From positions 1 to 64,000 of the forward strand of contig CANOIM010000006.1 of the NCBI GenBank assembly GCA_947566075.1: a stretch of DNA of 64,000 nt, written 5' to 3'. Below, one piece after another: positions 25,675 to 34,200 of the stretch. The number at the start of each line of letters is the position of its first letter. Positions within the stretch are counted from its first letter, which is position 1. A model generated the notes under the pieces. That model was not told where the DNA came from. It was given only the letters and a program-made list of their open reading frames with translations, and did no database searches. The translations under genes and the position numbers were made by a program. Source of the DNA: an uncultured Eggerthellaceae bacterium. GTDB lineage: Bacteria; Actinomycetota; Coriobacteriia; Coriobacteriales; Eggerthellaceae.

Positions 25675-27156
25675 CTAGGAATAGATGCGGGGCATGCGCG
25701 AAGAGCCGAAGCCGATGCATATCTCATGGGGCACCGTGCCCAGAAGCTCAGCCATCTCGTCTATGGTGACCACAGCATTGCCGCTGGCCCCCACGATGAG
25801 CACCTCATCCCCTATCTGAGGGTCAGACTTGCCCAGGCTGCGCCGGGTGCGCAGGTCCACCTCGAACATGGATTGGTCCATGCAGATGGCCCCCACCTGA
25901 GGATGGAGCGTAGACCCCAAGATCACGTCTATGCGGTCAGACAGCTCACGCCGATAGCCATCAGCGTAGCCGATGGGCAAGGTGCACACCTTGGAGAACC
26001 CGCCGGAACGGTGCAGCAAGCCATAGCTCACGCCTTCTCCCACCGGAACGCTCTTCACCTGGGTGATGCGCCCATGCACGCTCATGGCGGGCACCAGGTC
26101 TATCAAGCCATAGGTCTCAGGACAGGGGTAATAGCCATAGAGGGATATCCCCAGCCGGACCATGTCGAAGTGGACTTCAGGGTAGCGGATGATGGCCGCG
26201 GAATTGGCCGCATGGACGATGCCTGGATCGATGCCGAAGGCGCGCATCTCAGAGATGGTCTCTACGAAATGGCTGGCTTGGATGTTGAACTCCATGGTGT
26301 CAGCGGCATCTGCCGTGGCGAAATGGGTATAGGTGCCCACCAGCTCCAAGGCGCGATGGAACGACACCCGCCGCATGAATTCGATCACCTCATCGAAGCG
26401 TACGCCGATGCGGTTCATCCCTGTGTTCACCTTCAGGTGATAGGGAGCGCGCAGACCGATGGAATCAGCCGCTTCGGCATACTGCACAGCGAATTCAGCC
26501 GTATACACCGAAGGCATGATGCGATAGGCCAGAAGCAGGGGGATGGTGGCTGCAGGGGGTTCCGCCAGCACCAGGATGGGCGCCCCGATGCCGTCTTGAC
26601 GCAGCTCCACCGCCTCATCCACGGAGGCCACACCCAGGTAATCCGCTCCGGCGCTCAAGGCGCTACGGGCGCACCGGATGGCCCCATGGCCGTAGGCATC
26701 GGCCTTCACCACCGCCATGAGCTTCACCCCCGGCTCAAGGCGCTGCTTCACTTCCAGCGCGTTGTGATGGATAGCGCCCAGATCCACTTCCACCCAGCTC
26801 CAGCGCTTGTCCACCCCCGGTATCTGCGCCAGCTCCTCGTAGTTGAACTCCGGGCCTGACGCCCCTCCTTCGGGAATGGTCAGGTACTTGCGCATGTCCG
26901 CGGGGAAGAAATCATTGCTCTTCCCCCACAGGCTCTTCTCAGGCCCCGGGCCTTGATCGGGCTTCACCGTGTTCGGCACCTGCCAACCGCTCTTGGCCGC
27001 CTGGTATTCGGTGTTGCGAAAGCCCCGGGAACCGGTATCCACGTTCAGGGCGTCCCTATCTGCGCGCGACCGACGCAGCGCATCCCCGGCAGATTCGAAC
27101 CCCGGGCGGCGCTGGTTGAATCCTAGGAAACCGTTGGGCAGATCCTCGGATGACAC
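25675..27156 (-). CDS. alr: Alanine racemase with an unusual N-terminal extension
   Basis: A PLP enzyme that makes D-alanine for peptidoglycan. The catalytic domain begins near residue 118 (WSWVEVDLGAIHHNA). The PLP lysine is in AVVKADAYGHG, and the second-base tyrosine is in GEGVSYGLLHRS. The C-terminal beta domain ends with the PHEICIGFGSSRMPRIY region. The first ~115 residues are hydrophilic, rich in Arg/Gly/Asn and Asp, and match nothing I recognise. The whole reads from GTG 27156, 5 bases after the mogA stop, and no ribosome binding site precedes a more usual start. Confidence 0.93.
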   Translation of the reverse strand: MSSEDLPNGFLGFNQRRPGFESAGDALRRSRADRDALNVDTGSRGFRNTEYQAAKSGWQVPNTVKPDQGPGPEKSLWGKSNDFFPADMRKYLTIPEGGASGPEFNYEELAQIPGVDKRWSWVEVDLGAIHHNALEVKQRLEPGVKLMAVVKADAYGHGAIRCARSALSAGADYLGVASVDEAVELRQDGIGAPILVLAEPPAATIPLLLAYRIMPSVYTAEFAVQYAEAADSIGLRAPYHLKVNTGMNRIGVRFDEVIEFMRRVSFHRALELVGTYTHFATADAADTMEFNIQASHFVETISEMRAFGIDPGIVHAANSAAIIRYPEVHFDMVRLGISLYGYYPCPETYGLIDLVPAMSVHGRITQVKSVPVGEGVSYGLLHRSGGFSKVCTLPIGYADGYRRELSDRIDVILGSTLHPQVGAICMDQSMFEVDLRTRRSLGKSDPQIGDEVLIVGASGNAVVTIDEMAELLGTVPHEICIGFGSSRMPRIYS

Positions 27157-27161
27157 GGCTC

Positions 27162-27662
27162 TCAGTGCCCCTCTCTGGCCATCATGGAGGCTGCATGGGG
27201 AAGCACCCCTTCAATGGCCTCCCAGTTCTCTGTGGCTGCCTTGGTGGAGCCCGGCAGGTTGATGACGATACAGGTGCCCCGCTGCATGCACACCGCTCGG
27301 GAGAGCATGGCGAAGGGGGTGATCTGCATCGAATGGGCGCGCATGCCCTCAGCGATGCCCGGCACATCCCGTTCGCACACGGCCCGCGTAGCCTCAGGGG
27401 TCACATCCCGGGGAGACAGGCCACTGCCTCCGCAGGTGAGCACCACATCAACCCCCAGGCCGTCAGCAGCGTCTACGATGGCCTGGGATATCTGGCTCAC
27501 CTCATCCTTCACGATGACATGGCTTGCCACGTCCCAGCCCCGGGAGCAAATGCGCTCTTCCAAAGCGTGGCCGGCATCGTCTTCTGTCAGCTCCCGCGTA
27601 TCAGAGCAGGTGACGATAGCGAAGCGGATCTTCCTCTCAGCATGGCTCATGGTTGCTACCAT
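27162..27662 (-). CDS. MogA/MoaB family molybdenum cofactor protein
   Basis: Binds molybdopterin and adenylates it before metal insertion. 166 residues, single domain. The signature TCGGSGLSPRDVTPEATR is intact, and AIVTCSDTRE and INLPGSTKAA frame the site. ATG 27662 directly abuts GGAGGG, and ATG 27650 is an alternative start with 13 bases of spacing. It follows moeA by 6 bases, so the two cofactor genes are one unit. MogA and MoaB cannot be told apart here. Confidence 0.92.
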   Translation of the reverse strand: MVATMSHAERKIRFAIVTCSDTRELTEDDAGHALEERICSRGWDVASHVIVKDEVSQISQAIVDAADGLGVDVVLTCGGSGLSPRDVTPEATRAVCERDVPGIAEGMRAHSMQITPFAMLSRAVCMQRGTCIVINLPGSTKAATENWEAIEGVLPHAASMMAREGH

Positions 27663-27668
27663 CCCTCC

Positions 27669-28946
27669 TTAGAGAACGGTTTCCTCAGGGACGCCCATGA
27701 GGATGCAGGTGACCTCATCCCCTGCCTTGAGCGACTCCAGCCCTTCCGGGATGACCGCCATGCAGTTGGAGCGTTGGATGACGCCGAAGAGCCCCGAGCT
27801 CTGGTTCTTCGCGGGCGTGACCTCATAGCCCCCATCAGCCGCCTTGGCATAGGTGGCCCGCAAGAGGATGCGCCGCGGGTCCTTCTTCTTCATATCCTGG
27901 GTCAGCCGGGCGCGGATCTGAGGGAACTCCAAGGCCTCATAGCCCTGCATCTTGCGCAGAGCCGGGCGGATGAGCATCTGGAAGCCGCAGTAGGCAGCAG
28001 CCGGGTTGCCCGGCAGGCCGAAGACGGGAGTACCCGCCACCTGTCCGAAGGTCTGAGCCTTGCCGGGGCGCATATTCACCTGGGTCATGAAGACCTGGCC
28101 CGCATCCGCCACCACCTGCTTGATGAAGTCATAATCCCCATTGGCGGCCCCACCGGTAGTGATGACGAAGTCAGCATCTTGGGCTGCCTTGGTCACCGCC
28201 TGGAAGAGGTCATCGTAGGTATCTAACACGATGGGGAGCACCTGGGGGATGCCTCCGGCTTCCCGTACGCAGGCCGCCATGGCAGAGGCATTGGATTCCC
28301 GGATATGCCCCGGCCCTGGCACCTCCGAAGGGGGCACCAACTCTGACCCCGTGGCCATGATGGCCACCCGAGGGCGCCGGTAGGTCTCAACCTCTAGCAC
28401 GCCGCAGCTGGCAAGGCATCCCATGCCCGCAGCCCCCAGCACATCCCCTGGCTGGAGCACCACCTCACCTGCTTTGGCCTCTTCGCCCGCCGCCCGGACA
28501 TTGGAACCAACGCTGCAGGGGACCGCGAACGAGACCACAGAACCAGGCTTGCCGTCTCCGGACACCACGCCCACCACTTCGTACTTGACCACGGAATCTG
28601 CCGCTTCGGGCAGTTCGGCCCCCGTCATGATGCGCACGCATTCATTTGCAGCGATGGGCCCCTCATACACGCTGCCCGCCCCTATCTCAGCGATCACCTT
28701 GAGCTGCACCGGAGCATCTTCGCAGGCATCCGCTATCTGAGCGGCCTTGAGCGCGAACCCATCCATGGCTGAATGGGCGAAGGGCGCCACATCTATATCG
28801 CTGGCCTGGGGAGCGGCCGCCACCCGGCCCAAAGCCTCAAGCAGGGGCACCCTCTCAACGGGAAGCGGCTCCACATGGGAGAGCACCACCTGGCGCGCCT
28901 CTTCCACCGATATCATGGCATCTAGGGGTTGGGGCTCATTCGCCAT
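27669..28946 (-). CDS. moeA: Molybdopterin molybdenumtransferase MoeA
   Basis: Inserts molybdate into adenylated molybdopterin. About 425 residues with all four domains: the N-terminal hinge VSHVEPLPVERVPLLEALGR, the AHSAMDGFAL motif, the MPT-binding domain with VITTGGAANGDYDF, FGLPGNPAAA and a C-terminal beta domain. The MPT loop reads TTGGAANGDYD where SGGVSVGDYD is usual, a mild divergence. ATG 28946 is preferred over ATG 28955 because AGGAG is nine bases upstream. The eno stop overlaps that signal. Confidence 0.94.
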   Translation of the reverse strand: MANEPQPLDAMISVEEARQVVLSHVEPLPVERVPLLEALGRVAAAPQASDIDVAPFAHSAMDGFALKAAQIADACEDAPVQLKVIAEIGAGSVYEGPIAANECVRIMTGAELPEAADSVVKYEVVGVVSGDGKPGSVVSFAVPCSVGSNVRAAGEEAKAGEVVLQPGDVLGAAGMGCLASCGVLEVETYRRPRVAIMATGSELVPPSEVPGPGHIRESNASAMAACVREAGGIPQVLPIVLDTYDDLFQAVTKAAQDADFVITTGGAANGDYDFIKQVVADAGQVFMTQVNMRPGKAQTFGQVAGTPVFGLPGNPAAAYCGFQMLIRPALRKMQGYEALEFPQIRARLTQDMKKKDPRRILLRATYAKAADGGYEVTPAKNQSSGLFGVIQRSNCMAVIPEGLESLKAGDEVTCILMGVPEETVL

Positions 28947-28958
28947 CTGCAGCATCTC

Positions 28959-30251
28959 CTAGCGGTTCACGTTGTAGAACGCGCCCATGCCCGCATAGGT
29001 TGCCTGGGCATCCAGCTGCTCTTCGATGCGGATGAGCTGATTGTACTTGGCTACGCGGTCAGAGCGGGCCGGAGCCCCTGTCTTGATCTGGCCCACGTTG
29101 GTGGCCACCGCCAGGTCAGCGATGGTGGTGTCCTCGGTCTCACCGGAACGGTGGCTCATGACGCAGGCGTAGCCATGGGTCTTCGCCAGTTCGATGGCAT
29201 CCAAGGTCTCCGTCAGGCTGCCGATCTGGTTCACCTTGATGAGGATGGCATTGGCGCACCCCAGGCTGATCCCCTTCGCCAGGCGCTTGGAATTGGTGAC
29301 GAACAGGTCATCGCCCACCAGCTGCACCTTGTTCCCGATGCGCTCCGTGAGCGCCTTCCAGCCATCCCAGTCTTCCTCAGCCATGCCGTCTTCGATGGAG
29401 ATGATGGGATACTTCGCCACCAGAGCCTCCCAGTAATCCACCATCTCTTCGCTGGTCAGCTGGCGGCCCTCCCCGGCCAACACGTACTTGCCGGTCTTCT
29501 CATCATAGAATTCCGTGGAAGCAGGGTCCATGGCGAACATGATGTCAGAGCCAGGCTTGTAGCCCGCCTTCTCGCAGGCCTGCATGATGTATTGGAGCGG
29601 CTCTTCGTTGGACTTCAGGTTTGGAGCGAAACCGCCCTCATCGCCTACGCCGCCGCCCAGGCCCGCATCATGGAGGACCTTCTTCAGGGTGTGGTAGATC
29701 TCAGCGCACCAGCGCAGGCCCTCAGCGAAGGAGGACGCACCCACGGGCATGATCATGTATTCCTGGAAGTCCACGTTGTTGTCAGCATGGACGCCGCCGT
29801 TCAAGATGTTCATCATGGGCGTGGGAAGGGTATGGGCATTCACGCCGCCGATGTACTTGTACAGGGGAAGCATCGACGATTCCGCAGCCGCCCGGGCTGC
29901 TGCCAAAGAGGCGCCCAGGATGGCATTGGCGCCCAGAGCGCCTTTGTTGTCAGTGCCGTCAACCTCCAGCATGACCGCGTCAAGCTCGCGCTGGTCCTCA
30001 GCGTCAAGCCCGATGAGGGCTTCAGCCAGCTCATCGTTCACATGGGCCACGGCATCCTGAACGCCCTTGCCCATATAGCGATGGATATCATCATCACGCA
30101 GCTCCACTGCTTCGAAGGCCCCGGTAGAGGCACCGGAGGGAACAGCAGCCCGGCCCATGGAGCCATCTGCGCAGAGGACCTCCACCTCTACCGTGGGGTT
30201 ACCGCGTGAATCCAGGATCTCTCTGCCCAGAACGTCGATGATCATCGCCAT
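28959..30251 (-). CDS. eno: Enolase
   Basis: Interconverts 2-phosphoglycerate and PEP in glycolysis. At 430 residues it is full length. It has REILDSRGNPTVEVEV, the metal-binding SIEDGMAEEDWDGW and the catalytic MSHRSGETEDTTIADLAV. A GGGAGG signal lies 6 bases before ATG 30251. It is the first gene of the unit eno-moeA-mogA-alr-udg, and a promoter-like TGCTATCAT lies 40 bases upstream. Confidence 0.98.
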   Translation of the reverse strand: MAMIIDVLGREILDSRGNPTVEVEVLCADGSMGRAAVPSGASTGAFEAVELRDDDIHRYMGKGVQDAVAHVNDELAEALIGLDAEDQRELDAVMLEVDGTDNKGALGANAILGASLAAARAAAESSMLPLYKYIGGVNAHTLPTPMMNILNGGVHADNNVDFQEYMIMPVGASSFAEGLRWCAEIYHTLKKVLHDAGLGGGVGDEGGFAPNLKSNEEPLQYIMQACEKAGYKPGSDIMFAMDPASTEFYDEKTGKYVLAGEGRQLTSEEMVDYWEALVAKYPIISIEDGMAEEDWDGWKALTERIGNKVQLVGDDLFVTNSKRLAKGISLGCANAILIKVNQIGSLTETLDAIELAKTHGYACVMSHRSGETEDTTIADLAVATNVGQIKTGAPARSDRVAKYNQLIRIEEQLDAQATYAGMGAFYNVNR

Positions 30252-30290
30252 TGCATGCCTCCCGTTTCAGATATGTATACTCCGGCGGCT

Positions 30291-30299
30291 ATGATAGCA
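30291..30299 (-). promoter_or_regulatory. Extended -10 promoter of eno
   Basis: TGCTATCAT reads toward eno, 40 bases before its ATG. It resembles the TGCTATAAT before alaS and the TGCTATACT at 38788. Confidence 0.45.
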
Positions 30300-30331
30300 A
30301 AGGATGGAGCAGGAGGCTGAGAGGCAGGCAC

Positions 30332-30359
30332 AAAAAAGGCGGCCCCGGAGGACCGCCCT
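30332..30359 (-). terminator. Rho-independent terminator of the cohesin/M60 operon
   Basis: GGGCGGTCC and GGGGCCGCC arms are followed on the minus strand by TTTTTT. It lies 18 bases after the stop of the cohesin-like gene and upstream of eno. Confidence 0.85.
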
Positions 30360-30376
30360 TGAATGGCTGCTGCTTC

Positions 30377-31222
30377 CTATTCCTTGGAACGCCGCTTCCG
30401 CAGGATCACCACAACACCAAGGGTGCAAAGGGCCACGGCTACTACCGCCAACAGGGTTCCCAGGACCACCATCTGATTGTCACCGGTCTTGCTCAGGTCA
30501 GAGCCTACCGGCTTCTGGCCTACGGGATCATTCTTGGGACCCTTGCCATCATCGGGACCCATGTAGTCTTCACCCTTGCTTTCCTCTTCGTTCTTGGCGT
30601 CAGGAGGCTCAGGCGGGTTCGCCTCGGTCATGCGGTCACCCAGATAGGCCGTGAAGGGCTCAGCCAGATACACTGCTCCCTCATCTTCGGTATGGGCGCT
30701 GGTAACGGTGCGCAGGGCATAGGCCGCCACTCCCGGATGAGGAGCCACGCCGCCTTCCACCGCTTCCAGGTCATCCGTCTCCTCAGGCACGGTCACCGTT
30801 GCTTCCGCTCCGGTGCTCAGCTCAGTATCAAGGCCCAAGGTGATGCGGCCCACCGAGAGGGGAGGATTCGCGAACAGATCATGGCCACCAGCCACGTATA
30901 GCGTGATGCGGGTCTTGTCACCCACGGGCTTGAAGGTGGCTTGGGGTGGCATGCTGCAGTTGTCCTTGATGTAGCTGCTGAATTCGAAGCCGACGGTCAC
31001 AGCATCATCGGCATCAGCGCTCACATCCACATCCATCATGAGCGAAAAGGCGCTGACATCAGAGCCCTTGCCATCCAGGGAAACATCCACGGCGCTACCG
31101 CTCTGGGAGAAGAATATCTCGCTTTCCGCTGCACTGGCCCAAGCCACGCCCGCGCAGCCGAAGCAGAGCGCGATGGCAGCCGCGAATCCGAGCAGCGCTG
31201 CTTTGGTTCTCTTCATGGTCAT
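30377..31222 (-). CDS. Sortase-anchored surface protein with a cohesin-like domain
   Basis: A secreted wall-anchored protein of about 281 residues. A signal peptide (1-30, ending AWASAAES) is followed by a beta-rich domain (about 31-150). Its pattern, VDVSLDGKGSDVSAFSLMMD, then ITLYVAGG and PLSVGRITLGL, fits the cohesin fold. An acidic Pro/Asp-rich stalk follows, then the sorting motif LSKTGD, a membrane helix and a basic RKRRSKE tail. Ser replaces the usual Pro of LPXTG. ATG 31222 has AAGGAG nine bases upstream. It lies 33 bases after the dockerin-bearing M60 peptidase gene, suggesting it is that protein's receptor. Confidence 0.7.
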   Translation of the reverse strand: MTMKRTKAALLGFAAAIALCFGCAGVAWASAAESEIFFSQSGSAVDVSLDGKGSDVSAFSLMMDVDVSADADDAVTVGFEFSSYIKDNCSMPPQATFKPVGDKTRITLYVAGGHDLFANPPLSVGRITLGLDTELSTGAEATVTVPEETDDLEAVEGGVAPHPGVAAYALRTVTSAHTEDEGAVYLAEPFTAYLGDRMTEANPPEPPDAKNEEESKGEDYMGPDDGKGPKNDPVGQKPVGSDLSKTGDNQMVVLGTLLAVVAVALCTLGVVVILRKRRSKE

Positions 31223-31255
31223 CGTAGGCATCTCCTTATCCGAACGCTGCGTTCT

Positions 31256-34200
31256 CTATTGGCCCTGGGAAGCGCTGGTGAGCGTTATGCCCGGAAGCTC
31301 AGCGGGAACGTTCACGAACACCGTGTCAGCTACCAGTCGCTGCCCTTCGTTGGTAAAGGCGTCATTCACGCGATAGAGCTCGGCACGCACCTGCGTAGGC
31401 AGGGCGGAACCGGGGGCTATCCAATAGACCCAGCGGCCGTCGGCGGTGTCACCGATCTTCGAGCCTTCGGGAAGCTCCGCCAACAGAACCTGTTCGGCTT
31501 TGAGCGTTTCGCCGTCTGCCTCAAGGCCGCCCACGATGGTGCCCGTCTCATCATAGAGCACCACTACGTTGTAGGCCGGATTGCCCTTGACGGCGCCGGT
31601 GAACAGGATGCTCCCGGCCGGGATCTTCGCACCCTTATCATCCAGCGGGAAGTCTGCGGTCAGCGTACCGATGGCCTTGATGTCCTCCTGGCCCTCAACG
31701 GCGGTGAAGTCGATGTTGTCACCCGAAGGCCCGAAGATGTCGATGGCCTTGATGCTGACGTCCCTCCCAGCCTGGCCGGGTGCGGTGATGCGCACGTAGC
31801 GAGCGCTTTCCGCGCAGATCCAGTTGGTCGGGCTGCCATCCTCGTTCTTGCCCATGAGGAAGACCTCAGCGTAACCCTCATCGCCCTTCTGGAAGGTCCC
31901 CGTTGCCACTTCGGTGAAGGAGAGGCCGTTCACGCTGGTCTCGATGCGGTACTGACCCAAGGCCGTGCCCTCACCCGGGGTATAGCGGATGGACACCACC
32001 GGATTGATCTTGTGCATGTCCACCAGCACGTAGGGATCAGCGGCCGGGGTGCTCCCGTCAGCTTCGGTCTTGCCGACGAACTCCCCTTCTCCGGTGAGCA
32101 CGGAATCGATGGGCTTGGGTTCGAGCCCTGCCTTCTCAGAGGGGCATTCGGGTTCGACCGCTTCATCAGAATCAGTATCCGCGGCATCCTGGTCCTGAGT
32201 GCCCTCATCCGGGGAGCCCGCAACCACCAGGTTCGTTTCAACGGTCCACTCATCGGTGGTGTAGCGGCCATTGCCATTCAGCTTCTCCTGAGCCGTGACC
32301 GCACCCGTGGAGTAGTTCAGGAACTTGTCAACGGCCTTCACCTCATACTGCACAGCCCGGTTGCCCAGATAAGCAGCATCGTCCACGAAGGAGGCGGTGC
32401 CGTCTGCCCCTGCCCGCGCGAAGCCGACGACCTCCTTCTGCGGCTGGCCGGAAGCATAGATGACCCGGGTGATCTCATAGCCGATGAGCGAGGGGGCATA
32501 GGATGCATCCTTGACGCCCAGGCCCAGGGTGATCCGGCTGTTATCCTGGGATTGGGTGACCGCCACCATGTCTTGGCCAGCCACCTGGGGAGCCGTTGGG
32601 TTCGCCCGCGTCCACTTGACGGCGTCATCATTCACGTATTGGAGGGCCCGCGTCTCCTTCGGGAACTGAGCAACGAAGCGCTGGGTCTCAGCGTTGGGGA
32701 TCAAGCCCCAGCTGACGAAGAAGTCAGTCAGATCCTTCTTGGCAGCCGCGCTGGCCAGACGGATGATGTTCTGGCTCTCACCCGCATTCGCCACCAACGG
32801 CGTTTCCAGAGCGGAACCATCAGCCTTGGTGGCCGTTGCTGGATTGCGGGCATAGCCGTCCACTCGGGCGAAGAAGCGGTTCGCCCGGAGGTCTGCGTAG
32901 TTGTCGTACAGGGTGTACACCTCATTAGCATCGTGAGCCAACATGAGCTGCCAGTACATAGCCAGCTGGGTCATGACGCTACCCGTACGGCCCTGGGCGC
33001 CTGAGGTGACACGGTCATAGACGGCGTCATAGCTGAAGCGCGTCGTGCCCTCGTTGATCATCTTGCAGATCTGAGCGAAGTAGTTGTTCGTCACCTCGGC
33101 ATAGGCATAGCGGTTGTTGTTGATGTTGTGGCCTATCTCATGGGCAGAGCCCCACCCGAAGTAGAAGCCATCACCAGCCGCCCGCGTGCCGCCCGGAGCG
33201 GTGGCCGCATCGGAGATGGGGTTCAAGATGGCGAAGTTGCCAGATTCGGGATAGCCCACACCGATGTGATTGCCCGCTGCGTACATGAAGGCACCAGCGA
33301 ACATCTGCATGCAGCGGATGTTCAGATGCTGGGAGGATACGCGGTTGGTTCCCGTGGCTCCCTCTTTCTCGAACATGAGGCCCTTATGCTGATAGAACAG
33401 GCGGAACATCTGCTCAGAGCCATCCATGTGCCTGATGAGCGATTCAGCCCGCTCCCGCAGGGTGGAACCCTTGCAAGAGGCCGCCACCTTCGCCGCCGGG
33501 ACGGAATAGAGCATGGTGTCGGTCATGATCTCAGCAGCGTTATGGATGCAGCCCGCATCGCTGTAGTTGACATCAACGCTGGGGTTGATGGTGTCTTGGA
33601 CCACCTTGTCCACCACCAGCTTGCTCTCAGCCAGGTGAGCTGCCCTATGGTCAGCCTCATTGGCCTTGGACTTGCCGATCAGGGCCAGCGTCTCATCCAG
33701 ATCAGTGATGAAAGCCTCTGCCTTCTGGACGCGCTTCTCATGATCGGACTCATTGTGCAGGTCAAGGGTGGGGATGCTATGGCCGCCCATGACGCGGATG
33801 CACCATTCCTCATTGGGGTTGCTGTTCCCCGAATACTGGGCGTAGAGCTGTCCGCCGTGCTCTTTGCCTACGTCTTGGATCTTCTCGGGCACCGAATAGA
33901 CGATGCGCTTGCCAGGAGTGAATGTACCGCCATAGGTAGGCGAATCAGAGGATTCGGCGTACTGCTGCCCCACATAGAGCTGCACCTTGGAATTGGATTG
34001 GGCGTTCTTGGCGGAGGCGTAGAGCACGAGCTGGTCCCCTGCCGCAGCCACCTTACCCAGCGGCTGCCAGGAATTCAGGCCGCTGATGCCCAGGTTCTTG
34101 CCGCTATCAGCATTGCTGGAGATATCCGTATGCACCGTGATGACCTCAGAGAGCCCCGCATTCTCATCGGCCAAGAGCTGGCGAGCGAAATCAAGATCCA

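Noticed and set aside
25075..26859. 594-codon open frame on the plus strand
   Set aside because: It is antisense to the uracil-DNA glycosylase and alr genes, both of which have intact catalytic motifs; the frame has none.
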